Of a stretch of 64,000 nucleotides of DNA, positions 7,229-16,025 are shown piece after piece. The stretch covers positions 62,001-126,000 of the forward strand of contig NZ_AOPZ01000017.1 of the NCBI RefSeq assembly GCF_000414115.1. The letters run 5' to 3'. Within the stretch, counting starts at the first letter, position 1. Each line of letters starts with the position of its first letter. The notes under the pieces are model-generated. The model saw nothing but the letters and a program-made list of their open reading frames with translations, ran no database searches and had not been told where the DNA came from. Source of the stretch: Streptomyces aurantiacus JA 4570. Its GTDB lineage: Bacteria > Actinomycetota > Actinomycetes > Streptomycetales > Streptomycetaceae. The translations under genes were made by a program, and so were the position numbers.

Positions 7229-9889
7229 ATGACCGCACGCGACGAGCGCCTCAGTGCCGCCCCGGCCATCAGGACGCCAACGGACACAGCTGTCGCCGTG
7301 GACCGGCTGGTGACGGCCGGACTCAAGGCACTCGCCGACTACGAGTCGCTCACCCAGGAACAGGTCGACCACATCGTGAGCAAGGCATCGGTCGCCGCCC
7401 TGGACCAGCACACCGCGCTGGCTCGGCTCGCGGTGACGGAGACCGGGCGCGGCGTGTTCGAGGACAAGGCCGTCAAGAACATGTTCGCCTGCGAGCACGT
7501 CACGCACAGCATGGGTCCGATGAAGACCGTCGGCGTGATCGCCCGCGACGACCTTGAGGACATCGTCGAGATCGCGGAGCCGGTGGGCGTGGTGTGCGCC
7601 ATCACTCCCGTCACCAACCCCACCTCCACCACCATCTTCAAGGCGCTCCTGGCTCTGAAGACCCGCAACCCGGTCGTCTTCGCCTTCCACCCCGCCGCCC
7701 AGCAGTGCAGCGCCGAGGCGGCCCGGGTCGTGCGCGACGCGGCCGTCGCCGCGGGCGCCCCGGAGCACTGCGTGCAGTGGATCGAGTCACCGTCCCTCGA
7801 GGCCACCGGCGCCCTGATGCACCACCCGGGCGTCGCGTTGATCCTCGCGACCGGCGGCAACTCCATGGTCCGGGCCGCCTATTCGGCCGGCAAGCCCGCT
7901 CTGGGCGTGGGTGCGGGCAACGTACCCGCGTACGTCCACAAGAGCGCGCGGCTGCCCCGGGCCGTCAACGACCTCGTGCTGTCCAAGGCGTTCGACAACG
8001 GCATGATCTGCGCCTCCGAACAGGCCGTCATCCTGGACGACGAGATCTACGGCGCGGCCCTGGCCGAGTTCCGCACCCTGCACGCCCATCTGGCCACCGC
8101 CGATGAGAAGGCGAAGCTGGAGGCGTTCCTCTTTCCCGTCGGCGCGGCGGGCTCCGGCTGCGAGCCCAAGGTCAACTCCGCAGCCGTAGGCCAGAGCCCG
8201 GCGTGGATCGCGGAGCAGGCCGGCTTCTCCGTGCCCGACGACACCTCGCTCATCCTGGTCGAGGCCACGCGAGTCGGCCGGGACGAGCCACTGACCCGCG
8301 AGAAGCTCTGCCCCGTACTCGCCCTGCTACGCGCCGACTCCGAGCAGCAGGGCTTCGCCCTGGCCGCGGACATGGTCGCCTTCCACGGCCAGGGCCACAG
8401 CGCCGTCATCCACACCGACGACTCCGCACTGGCTGAGGCATACGGCAGGCACCTGAAGACCGTCCGGATCATCGTCAACTCCCCCTCGTCGCAGGGCGCC
8501 ATCGGCGGCATCTACAACAACCTTCTGCCGTCGCTGACGCTCGGCTGCGGCTCGTGGGGCAGCACCTCGGTGTCCAACAACGTCTCCGCCGTCCAACTGC
8601 TGAACATCAAGCGCCTCACCACGCGCCGCAACAATCTGCAGTGGTTCAAGGTCCCGCCGAAGATCTACTTCGAGCCGCAGGCCATCCGCTACCTCGCCGA
8701 CATGCCGGACGTCCACCGCGTCACCATCGTCACCGACGCGACCATGACCCGCCTCGGCTTCGTCGACCGCGTCACACGTGTCCTGCAGCGTCGCCGCGAG
8801 CCGGTCACCATACAGGTCATCGACACCGTCCAGCCGGAGCCGAGCATCGACTCCGTCCGGCACGGGGCCGACCTCATGCGGGACTTCCGCCCGGACACCA
8901 TCATCGCGCTCGGCGGCGGCTCGCCCATGGACGCCGCCAAGGTGATGTGGCTGCTGTACGAGCAGCCGGACGTCGACTTCGCCGACATGCGGCACAAGTT
9001 CTCCGACATCCGCAAACGCGCCTTCCGCTTTCCCGTTCTCGGCTCGCTGGCCCGTCTGGTGTGCGTGCCCACCACCTCGGGCACCGGCGCCGAAGTCACG
9101 CCCTTCGCGGTGATATCCGATCCGGCCACCGGCAAGAAGTACCCCTTGGCCGACTACGCCCTCACACCCAGCGTGGCCATCGTCGACCCCCTGCTCACCA
9201 CCCAACTGCCCCCGGCGCTGGCGGCGGACAGCGGCTTCGACGCCCTCACCCACGCCATCGAGGCGTACGTGTCGGTGTACGCCAACGACTTCACCGACGG
9301 CCTGGCCCTGCACGCGATCCGGATGGTCTTCGAGAACATCGAAGCAGCGGTGAACGAGCGGGCGGACCGGCCGCAGGCCCGGGAGAAGATGCACAACGCC
9401 GGCACCATCGCGGGCATGGCCTTCGGCAATGCCTTCCTCGGCATCGTCCACGCCATGTCCCACACCCTGGGCGCCACTTTCCACGTCGCGCACGGCCGCA
9501 CCAACGCGATCCTGCTGCCCCACGTCATCCGCTACAACGGCACTGTCCCCTCCAAGCTCACGGGCTGGCCGAAGTACGAGAACTACCGCGCTCCCGAACG
9601 CTTCCAGGACGTGGCCCGCACGCTCGGTCTGTCCGCGGCCACCCCGCGGGAGGGTGTGGAATCGCTGGCGTGCGCCGTGGAGCACCTGCGCGACGCCGTG
9701 GGCATCGAGCCGTCGTTCAAGTCGGTCGGCGTCGAGGAGCACGCCTTCCTCGACGCTCTCCCCCAGCAGGCCCTGAACGCTTACGAGGACCAGTGCGCGC
9801 CCGCCAACCCGCGCATGCCGATGCTCGACGACATGCAGGAGATGATGCGGGCGGCGTTCTACGGAACGGACGGCGGGCCGCGCCCATAG
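7229..9889 (+). CDS. adhE: Bifunctional aldehyde-alcohol dehydrogenase AdhE
   Basis: The 886-residue fusion reduces acetyl-CoA to acetaldehyde and then ethanol, reoxidising two NADH. Residues 1 to about 440 are a CoA-acylating aldehyde dehydrogenase (ITPVTNPTSTTIFKALLALK; GVGAGNVPAYV; catalytic Cys in NGMICASEQAVI). Residues from about 460 are an iron-dependent alcohol dehydrogenase (ALGGGSPMDAAKVMW; PTTSGTGAEVTPFAVI; metal ligands in DSGFDALTHAIEAYVS, GIVHAMSHTLGATFHVAHGR and ILLPHVIRYN). Length agrees with E. coli AdhE. It lies between ppdK and the convergent pfl operon, which supplies its acetyl-CoA substrate. AdhE is a hallmark of anaerobic fermentation and notable in an aerobic filamentous genus. 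Confidence 0.95.
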   Translation: MTARDERLSAAPAIRTPTDTAVAVDRLVTAGLKALADYESLTQEQVDHIVSKASVAALDQHTALARLAVTETGRGVFEDKAVKNMFACEHVTHSMGPMKTVGVIARDDLEDIVEIAEPVGVVCAITPVTNPTSTTIFKALLALKTRNPVVFAFHPAAQQCSAEAARVVRDAAVAAGAPEHCVQWIESPSLEATGALMHHPGVALILATGGNSMVRAAYSAGKPALGVGAGNVPAYVHKSARLPRAVNDLVLSKAFDNGMICASEQAVILDDEIYGAALAEFRTLHAHLATADEKAKLEAFLFPVGAAGSGCEPKVNSAAVGQSPAWIAEQAGFSVPDDTSLILVEATRVGRDEPLTREKLCPVLALLRADSEQQGFALAADMVAFHGQGHSAVIHTDDSALAEAYGRHLKTVRIIVNSPSSQGAIGGIYNNLLPSLTLGCGSWGSTSVSNNVSAVQLLNIKRLTTRRNNLQWFKVPPKIYFEPQAIRYLADMPDVHRVTIVTDATMTRLGFVDRVTRVLQRRREPVTIQVIDTVQPEPSIDSVRHGADLMRDFRPDTIIALGGGSPMDAAKVMWLLYEQPDVDFADMRHKFSDIRKRAFRFPVLGSLARLVCVPTTSGTGAEVTPFAVISDPATGKKYPLADYALTPSVAIVDPLLTTQLPPALAADSGFDALTHAIEAYVSVYANDFTDGLALHAIRMVFENIEAAVNERADRPQAREKMHNAGTIAGMAFGNAFLGIVHAMSHTLGATFHVAHGRTNAILLPHVIRYNGTVPSKLTGWPKYENYRAPERFQDVARTLGLSAATPREGVESLACAVEHLRDAVGIEPSFKSVGVEEHAFLDALPQQALNAYEDQCAPANPRMPMLDDMQEMMRAAFYGTDGGPRP

Positions 9890-9921
9890 GCACACGGCCG
9901 AGAGCCGCGCCGCGCGCCGGC

Positions 9922-10668
9922 TCAGTGCGCCCGCAAACCGTGGGCGTGAAACTGCCGGCGCACCCGCTCGACGAGGTCGGGCCCCGGGCCGGGGGTGTCC
10001 CGCAGCGGAAAGGGAAGGCCCAGGGCTTCGTACTTGTGGGCACCCAGCTTGTGGAACGGCAGGACGTCCACTCGGTCGACGTTGCCCAGACCGGCCAGGA
10101 AGGCGCCGAGGCCGTCGATGGCGGCCGCGTCGTCGGTCCGGCCCGGGACCAGGACGTAGCGGATCCACACCGGGATGCCGAGATGGTCCAGGCGGGTGGC
10201 GAAGCCGAGGGTGGGGGCGAGTTCACCCCCGGTCAGCTTGCGGTAGGTCGCGACGTCGAAGGACTTGATGTCCAGGAGCACGAGATCGGTGTCGGCGAGC
10301 AGGGCGTCGTCGGCGCGGGCGCCGAGGAACCCGGAGGTGTCCAGGGCGGTGTGCAATCCCGCCTCCCTGCAGCGACGCAGGACGGTGCCGGTGAAGGCGG
10401 GTTGGAGCAGGGGCTCGCCGCCCGTGAGGGTCACCCCTCCGCCGGCGGTGGTGATGAACGGACGATACTGGTCGATCTCGGCCATGACCTCGTCGGCGGT
10501 GAACGGCCGCCCGTCGCGCATGCGCCAGGTGTCCGGGTTCGCACAGTAGAGACAGCGCAGTGGGCATCCGCTGACGAACAGCACGAAACGGGTGCCGGGG
10601 CCGTCCACTCCGGTGGACAGATCCCAGGAGTGGACGCGCCCTGTCACCAGCCCGTTCGTGGTGTTCAC
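9922..10668 (-). CDS. pflA: Pyruvate formate-lyase activating enzyme (radical SAM)
   Basis: The 248-residue protein has the radical-SAM cluster motif CPLRCLYC (CX3CX2C at Cys35, Cys39, Cys42), followed by the glycine-rich [11 protein letters not shown] and LDTSGFLG. The 4Fe-4S cluster and S-adenosylmethionine generate the 5'-deoxyadenosyl radical that installs the glycyl radical on PflB. The start GTG at 10668 overlaps the pflB stop by 4 nt (GTGA), so the pair is translationally coupled. Size matches E. coli PflA (246 aa). Confidence 0.95.
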   Translation of the reverse strand: MNTTNGLVTGRVHSWDLSTGVDGPGTRFVLFVSGCPLRCLYCANPDTWRMRDGRPFTADEVMAEIDQYRPFITTAGGGVTLTGGEPLLQPAFTGTVLRRCREAGLHTALDTSGFLGARADDALLADTDLVLLDIKSFDVATYRKLTGGELAPTLGFATRLDHLGIPVWIRYVLVPGRTDDAAAIDGLGAFLAGLGNVDRVDVLPFHKLGAHKYEALGLPFPLRDTPGPGPDLVERVRRQFHAHGLRAH

Positions 10669-12926
10669 AGTGCGCCGTGGAAGGTGCGGCTGAGCACGTC
10701 GAGCTGTTGCTCGCGCGTCAGGCGGACGAAGTTGACGGCGTATCCGGAGACCCTGACGGTCAGCTCCGGGTACTTCTCCGGGTGGTTCATGGCGTCCTCC
10801 AACGTGGCCCGGTCCAGGACGTTGACGTTCATGTGGAAGCCGCCGCATGCCATGTAGGCGTCCAGTACGCCGACGAGGTTCCCGGCCCGCTCGGCGGGGT
10901 CGTGGCCCAGGCCCTCGGGGGTGATCGAGGTGGTCAGCGAGATACCGTCGCGCGCCAGCTCGTACGGGATCTTCGCCACGGACAGGGCTGAAGCCGCGGC
11001 CCCGTGCCGGTCCCGTCCGTTCATCGGGTTGGCGCCGGGCGCGAAGGGCTGTCCGGCGCGGCGCCCGTCGGGGGTGTTGCCGGTGTGCTTGCCGTAGACG
11101 ACGTTGGAGGTGATGGTCAGCACGGACTGGGTGTGCTCGGCGTCGCGGTAAGTGGAGTGCTTGCGCACCTTCGCCATGAACGTCTCCACCAGGCCGACGG
11201 CGAGCGCGTCGACGCGGTCGTTGTTGTTGCCGTAGGCGGGGAACTCGCCCTCGGTCTCGTAGTCGACGGCCAGACCGGAGTCGTCGCGGATCACCTTCAC
11301 CCGGGCGTACTTGACCGCGGACAGGCTGTCGGCCGCGACGGAGAGGCCGGCGATCCCGCAGGCCATGAAGCGGTGCACAGGGTAGTCGTGCAGCGCCATC
11401 TCGATCCGCTCGTAGGCGTACTTGTCGTGCATGAAGTGGATGACGTTGAGGGCGCCGACATAGGTCTCCGCCAGCCAGTCGAGCATCCGGTCGTACGCCG
11501 CGCTCAGCTCCTCGTACTCCAGGTGCTCGCCGCTCAGCGCGGGTGTCTCGGGCCCCACCTGTTCGCCCGTCATCTCGTCCCGACCGCCGTTGATCGCGTA
11601 CAGCAGCGCCTTGGCGAGGTTGACGCGGGCTCCGAAGAACTGCATCTGCTTGCCGACCGCCATCGCGGACACGCAGCAGGCGATCGCGGTGTCGTCGCCG
11701 GTGAGCGGCCTCACCAGCTCGTCGGATTCGTACTGGACCGCGCTGGTGTCGATGGAGACGCGGGCGCAGAACTCCTTGAAGCCGGAGGGCAGCCGGGGCG
11801 ACCAGAGCACGGTCAGGTTCGGCTCGGGCGCGGGCCCGAGGTTGTAGAGGGTCTGCAGGAAGCGGAAGGAGGTGCGGGTGACGAGGGTGCGGCCGTCCGC
11901 GCCGATGCCGCCGATCGACTCGGTCACCCAGGTGGGGTCACCGGAGAACAGGGCGTCGTACTCGGGCGTGCGCAGGAACCGTACGAGCCGCAGTTTGATC
12001 ACGAAGTCGTCGATGAGCTCCTGGGCGCGGCTCTCGTCGATGGCGCCCGCGTCCAGGTCCCGCTGGAGGTACACGTCCAGGAAGGTGGACGTGCGGCCCA
12101 GGGACATCGCGGCGCCGTTCTGCTCCTTCACCGCGGCGAGGTAGCCGAGATAGAGCCATTGCACGGCCTCGTGCGCCGACGCAGCCGGCCGGGTGACGTC
12201 GCAGCCGTAACCGGCTGCCATGCGCGCCAGATCGGCCAACGCCCTTATCTGTTCCGCGAGTTCCTCCCGATCACGGATCACTTCCTCGGTGGACGGGCGG
12301 GCGTCCAGCAGGGCGCGCTCGGCGCGTTTGGCGGCGATCAGGCGATTCGTACCGTACAGCGCCAGGCGTCGGTAGTCGCCGATGATCCGTCCGCGGCCGT
12401 ACGCGTCCGGGAGGCCCGTAATGATCCCCGCCCTGCGGGCGGCCCGCATGACCTGCGTGTAGCCGTCGAAGACGCCATCGTTGTGGGTCTTGCGGTAGGT
12501 ACCGAAGACCTTGGTCACGAACGGGCCGGGCCGGTATCCATATGCCTGCAGGCTGGTTTCGACCATGCGGAGGCCGCCGTTCGGCATGATCGCGCGCTTC
12601 AGCGGGGCGTCGGTCTGCAGACCGACGATGAGTTCCAGGTCCTGGTCGATGTACCCGGGAGCGTGCGCGGTGATCGTCGAAGGTGTGGCGGCGTCGACGT
12701 CCAGGATCCCTTTGCGCCGTTCCTCGGGGAACAGCGCGCTGACCTTCTCCCAGACGGCGCGCGTACGGTGAGTGGGGCCGGTGAGGAAGACCGCGTCGCC
12801 TTCGTACGGCGTGCAGTTGGCCTGGATGAAGTCGCGCACGTCCACGTGCTCGCGCCACCGTTCGCCCGCGAGGCCGCGCCACTCGGTCCTCGGAGTCGCC
12901 ACATCTGTCGGAGCCACCGTCGTCAT
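10665..12926 (-). CDS. pflB: Pyruvate formate-lyase (formate C-acetyltransferase)
   Basis: The 753-residue glycyl-radical enzyme converts pyruvate + CoA to acetyl-CoA + formate. All key features are present: the adjacent catalytic cysteines in [11 protein letters not shown] (Cys417-Cys418) and the C-terminal radical loop RVSGYAVNF (Gly728), close to the E. coli positions 418/419 and 734. [20 protein letters not shown] near the N-terminus also fits. The ATG at 12926 is preceded by GGAGG. It is first in an operon with pflA and is divergent from a USP gene. The enzyme is destroyed by oxygen when activated, so it could work only under real anoxia. Dyads at 12963-12976 and 13060-13073 lie in its promoter region. 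Confidence 0.95.
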   Translation of the reverse strand: MTTVAPTDVATPRTEWRGLAGERWREHVDVRDFIQANCTPYEGDAVFLTGPTHRTRAVWEKVSALFPEERRKGILDVDAATPSTITAHAPGYIDQDLELIVGLQTDAPLKRAIMPNGGLRMVETSLQAYGYRPGPFVTKVFGTYRKTHNDGVFDGYTQVMRAARRAGIITGLPDAYGRGRIIGDYRRLALYGTNRLIAAKRAERALLDARPSTEEVIRDREELAEQIRALADLARMAAGYGCDVTRPAASAHEAVQWLYLGYLAAVKEQNGAAMSLGRTSTFLDVYLQRDLDAGAIDESRAQELIDDFVIKLRLVRFLRTPEYDALFSGDPTWVTESIGGIGADGRTLVTRTSFRFLQTLYNLGPAPEPNLTVLWSPRLPSGFKEFCARVSIDTSAVQYESDELVRPLTGDDTAIACCVSAMAVGKQMQFFGARVNLAKALLYAINGGRDEMTGEQVGPETPALSGEHLEYEELSAAYDRMLDWLAETYVGALNVIHFMHDKYAYERIEMALHDYPVHRFMACGIAGLSVAADSLSAVKYARVKVIRDDSGLAVDYETEGEFPAYGNNNDRVDALAVGLVETFMAKVRKHSTYRDAEHTQSVLTITSNVVYGKHTGNTPDGRRAGQPFAPGANPMNGRDRHGAAASALSVAKIPYELARDGISLTTSITPEGLGHDPAERAGNLVGVLDAYMACGGFHMNVNVLDRATLEDAMNHPEKYPELTVRVSGYAVNFVRLTREQQLDVLSRTFHGAL

Positions 12927-12962
12927 CACTTGCCTCCGCATCGGATCGCGTTGCTGTCCGCG

Positions 12963-12976
12963 GGGCTCACCGGCCC
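12963..12976. promoter_or_regulatory. DevR-box-like dyad close to pflB
   Basis: GGGCT-CACC-GGCCC, 36 nt upstream of the pflB start, with one mismatch in the left arm. A bound regulator here would overlap or abut the pflB promoter. Confidence 0.4.
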
Positions 12977-13059
12977 CTCTCGAAGTGCCGTGGCCCCTGC
13001 GCATTTCATGCTCGTGTGCGCCGAGGGCCCGGGGCAGGGGCCGTGCGGTGGCAGGCGTG

Positions 13060-13073
13060 GTGCCGTCCGGCCC
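13060..13073. promoter_or_regulatory. DevR-box-like dyad, second copy in the pflB/USP control region
   Basis: GTGCC-GTCC-GGCCC, extended by G/C at each end. It is 133 nt from pflB and 234 nt from the USP start. The GTGCC left-arm variant recurs at 22424 and 23872. Confidence 0.4.
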
Positions 13074-13142
13074 CTGTTCCGCCGCTCCCTGGGGCCGGTG
13101 TGGCCGTGCCGCAGGGGCCGTGAGTTCCTGGAGTTCAAATGA

Positions 13143-13156
13143 GGGCCGGTCGGCCC
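13143..13156. promoter_or_regulatory. DevR-box-like dyad upstream of the second USP
   Basis: GGGCC-GGTC-GGCCC with perfect 5-bp arms, 151 nt before the USP at 13308. Confidence 0.5.
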
Positions 13157-13307
13157 AGGCCCGGGCCCCGTCGGCCCTTCCACTCCAGTGGCCCGGCCCC
13201 CGACGCTGGAATCGAAGCCAGGTGCGAATCGAGGCCGTGAGGCGTCGAGGGGCGGTACGACCCTCCACCCTCGACGTGGGTCCGGCTCTGACCAGGAGGT
13301 ACGCGTC

Positions 13308-14207
13308 ATGTCCCACACTGTCGTAGCCGGTTTCGACGGCTCGCCCGAGAGCCAGGCGGCCGCCGAGTGGGCCGCCCGCGAGGCGGGGCTGCTCGGCGCG
13401 GAGCTGAAGCTGGTCAGCGTCTGGCAGCCCGTTCCCCTGGCGTACGCCCCGTTCCTCGGTGGCGAGGCCCAGCAGCACGAGATGGTCCGGGTGCCCCGTG
13501 AGGCGGCAGAGGGCCTTCGGCTGCGTCACCCCGGTGTGTCCGTGAGCGTGGAGCAGCTCAGTGGCCGTCCCAGTGAGGTGCTGGCCGCCGCGGCGGACGA
13601 CGCCGACCTCTTGGTTCTCGGGTCGCGCGGGCTGAGCGGCTTGAGCGGCTTCCTGGTCGGATCCGTCGGGCAAGCCGTGGTGGCCCACGCCCGGCACCCG
13701 GTCGTCCTCGTCCGGGCCGGGGAGCAGGCCGCGGACGAGCACGCCAAGGATCCGTCCGGTGTCCCGTCCGCCGCGACGCCGTATCGACCGGTCATCCTGG
13801 GGCTCGACGCCGTATCGCCCGATGCGTCAGTGATCGAATTCGCCTTCGAGGCCGCGGCGCGCCGTGACACCGCCCTGCGCGTGCTCCATTCCTGGCCGCT
13901 GCCTCCCTACTTCGCCTACGGCCTTCCCGAGGATCCCGAGTTGAACGCCCAGCTGGCCGAAGACGACGCGGAGATTCTGGCCGAGGCCCTCCGCTCCTGG
14001 CGGCAGAAGTTCCCGTCCGTCGAGGTCCGCGAGGAATCCCGTCCCGGCAAACCCGCTGACCACGTGGTCGATGCCTCCCGCGACGCCTCGCTCGTGATTG
14101 TCGGACGCCGGATCCGCACCTCGCCGGTCGGCGCCCGCGTCGGGCCGGTCACGCACGCGGTGCTGCATCACGCGGCCGCGCCGGTCGCCGTCGTCCCGCA
14201 CCACTGA
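13308..14207 (+). CDS. Universal stress protein, two tandem Usp domains
   Basis: The 299-residue protein begins [20 protein letters not shown] and has the ATP-loop [20 protein letters not shown] in its first domain. The second domain ends [19 protein letters not shown] and [17 protein letters not shown]. Its architecture matches the USP at 3240 and it is clearly a paralogue. The ATG at 13308 follows AGGAGGT with normal spacing. Only 15 nt separate its stop from the next USP gene, so the two are probably co-transcribed. Likely a dormancy or hypoxia response protein; the molecular role is not known. Confidence 0.9.
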   Translation: MSHTVVAGFDGSPESQAAAEWAAREAGLLGAELKLVSVWQPVPLAYAPFLGGEAQQHEMVRVPREAAEGLRLRHPGVSVSVEQLSGRPSEVLAAAADDADLLVLGSRGLSGLSGFLVGSVGQAVVAHARHPVVLVRAGEQAADEHAKDPSGVPSAATPYRPVILGLDAVSPDASVIEFAFEAAARRDTALRVLHSWPLPPYFAYGLPEDPELNAQLAEDDAEILAEALRSWRQKFPSVEVREESRPGKPADHVVDASRDASLVIVGRRIRTSPVGARVGPVTHAVLHHAAAPVAVVPHH

Positions 14208-14222
14208 CCCCGGAGAGAACGG

Positions 14223-15119
14223 GTGAGCGAGATGCCGAGCATGGAACTGCCCGTGGTGGCCGGAATCGACGGCTCCGATCCGAGCCTGCGCGCCGTGGAC
14301 TGGGCGGCGGACGAGGCTGCCCTGCACGGCGTGCCGTTGCGGCTGGTGTACGCCTCGTTGTGGGAGCGCTACGAAGGGCCCGCGCTGGCCCAGGCTCTGG
14401 GCAAGCCTTCGGAGCGGGTACGCGCCGACCTCATCGTCGGCAGTGCCGCCGAACGGGCTGAGCGTCGCGCACCGGATCTGAAGATCTCGGCCGAGGTGCT
14501 GCGCGCCGACGCGGTGAGCGCCCTGCTCCGGGAGGCGCGTAACGCCTCCATGGTGGTCGTGGCGTCCCGCGGCCGCAGCGGGGTCGCCGAGTTGCTGCTC
14601 GGCTCCGTCAGCCTGGCGGTCGCCGCCCGGGCCGCCTGCCCCGTGGTCGTGCTGCGCGACGGCCGCGGACAGGGACCCTGGACCCGCGCAGCGCAGCGGA
14701 TCGTGCTCGGGGTCGGCGACGAGGCGGGCTCGGCGGCGGTGCGCTTCGCGTTCCAGGAGGCGGCCGACCGTCACGCCGCTGTGCACGCCGTGCGGGCGTG
14801 GCGATGCCCCGCGCACGAGACCTTCGACCCTCCTCTCACGGCCGGTGATCCCGCCCACGACCACGAGCGACGCGCCACGGAGCTCGTGGCGGAGGCCCTG
14901 CGGGATGCCGCGGAGGAGCATCCGTCCGTGCGGGTGCGTCCGCGGATCGTCGAGGGGGCGGCGCGCACAGCGCTGGTGGATGCCTCGGCCACCGCCGACC
15001 TCCTGGTCGTGGGCGCTCGCCGCCGTCACGGACACCTCGGGCTTCAGCTCGGCCGGGTCACGCACGCGGTACTGCACCACTCCGCCTGCCCCGTCGCCGT
15101 CGTCCCGCAGCGGGCGTGA
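14223..15119 (+). CDS. Universal stress protein, two tandem Usp domains
   Basis: The 298-residue protein reads PVVAGIDGSDPSLRAVDWAA at the start, with the loop VVVASRGRSGVAELLLGSVS in domain 1 and LLVVGARRRHGHLGLQLGRV with HAVLHHSACPVAVVPQRA in domain 2. The GTG at 14223 is preceded by GGAGAG. It is the distal gene of a two-USP unit and converges on ppk2. It differs from its neighbour in lacking most of the variable linker between domains. Confidence 0.9.
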   Translation: MSEMPSMELPVVAGIDGSDPSLRAVDWAADEAALHGVPLRLVYASLWERYEGPALAQALGKPSERVRADLIVGSAAERAERRAPDLKISAEVLRADAVSALLREARNASMVVVASRGRSGVAELLLGSVSLAVAARAACPVVVLRDGRGQGPWTRAAQRIVLGVGDEAGSAAVRFAFQEAADRHAAVHAVRAWRCPAHETFDPPLTAGDPAHDHERRATELVAEALRDAAEEHPSVRVRPRIVEGAARTALVDASATADLLVVGARRRHGHLGLQLGRVTHAVLHHSACPVAVVPQRA

Positions 15120-15133
15120 CGGTGCTGCCCCGA

Positions 15134-15943
15134 TCAGAGTCGGGACGCGTGGTCGGGTACGTACGTCTGCAGCTCCCTGGGCGGGCGTACGTAGCCGGTC
15201 GACGGCGGGCGTTGCGGCAACTCCAGTACGGGGGGCGGCACTTCGCGGTAGGGCAGCGACCCCAGCAGGTGGGCGATCATGTTCAGCCGGGCCCGGCGTT
15301 TGTCGTCGCTCTCCACCACGTACCACGGAGCCTCCGCGGTGTCGGTGTGCACCAGCATGTCGTCCTTCGCGCGCGAGTACGCCTCCCACCGGGTGATGGA
15401 CTCCAGGTCCATCGGCGAGAGCTTCCAGCGCCGCACGGGATCCTCCAGGCGCCGCCGGAACCGCTCCTGCTGCACCGCGTCGCTCACCGAGAACCAGTAC
15501 TTGCGCAGCAGGATCCCCTCCTCCACCAGCATCCGCTCCAAGACCGGGCACTGGCGGAGGAACAGCTGGTACTCCTCCGGAGAGCAGAAGCCCATCACGT
15601 GCTCGACGCCGGCGCGGTTGTACCAGCTCCGGTCGAACAGCGCGATTTCCCCTGCCGCCGGCAAGTGCGCGATGTAACGCTGGAAGTACCACTGGGTGCG
15701 TTCGCGTTCAGTGGGCTTGGGGAGGGCCACGATCCGAGCCACCCGGGGGTTGAGATGCTCCGCGACCCGCTTGACGGTGCCGCCCTTGCCCGCCGCGTCC
15801 CGTCCCTCGAACACCACGACGAGCCGGGCGCCCTCCGCGCGCACCCACTCCTGAAGTTTCACCAGCTCCGTCTGCAGTCGCAGCAGCTCCCGCTCGTACA
15901 TGCCACGCGGCAGCGACGCGGGGCGCTTCTTCTTTCCGGCCAT
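15134..15943 (-). CDS. ppk2: Polyphosphate kinase 2 family protein
   Basis: The 269-residue protein has the PPK2 Walker A loop [16 protein letters not shown], the Walker B segment [20 protein letters not shown] and the lid region [20 protein letters not shown]. The PPK2 family moves phosphate between polyphosphate and nucleotides; single-domain members of this length usually phosphorylate nucleoside diphosphates from polyphosphate. It is divergent from the phosphoketolase gene. In a hypoxia cluster it would let stored polyphosphate sustain ATP or GTP. Nucleotide preference cannot be read from the sequence. Confidence 0.9.
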   Translation of the reverse strand: MAGKKKRPASLPRGMYERELLRLQTELVKLQEWVRAEGARLVVVFEGRDAAGKGGTVKRVAEHLNPRVARIVALPKPTERERTQWYFQRYIAHLPAAGEIALFDRSWYNRAGVEHVMGFCSPEEYQLFLRQCPVLERMLVEEGILLRKYWFSVSDAVQQERFRRRLEDPVRRWKLSPMDLESITRWEAYSRAKDDMLVHTDTAEAPWYVVESDDKRRARLNMIAHLLGSLPYREVPPPVLELPQRPPSTGYVRPPRELQTYVPDHASRL

Positions 15944-16025
15944 TCCGCCTCCTTGCTCATCGACCGCCCCCCGACTGCTCCTCGATCACTACTCGACCCA
16001 TCCAACGACGTTCACGAGGTTCTTC

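Larger units (their letters stand above)
12927..13307. promoter_or_regulatory. Divergent control region between pflB and USP
   Basis: This 381-nt gap has no gene but is dense with GGCC-rich dyads. Besides the three copies listed separately there are looser ones at 13115-13128 (GGGCC-GTGA-GTTCC) and a five-base-spacer version at 13163-13177. A strong AGGAGGT at 13294-13300 precedes the USP start. Confidence 0.5.

Noticed and set aside
8327..10168. A 613-codon minus-strand frame opposite adhE and overlapping pflA
   Set aside because: Shadow of adhE; repetitive Gly/Arg/Val-rich translation and no start signal.
13827..15692. A 621-codon minus-strand frame opposite two USP genes and part of ppk2
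   Set aside because: Conflicts with three genes carrying clear motifs; translation resembles antisense USP.
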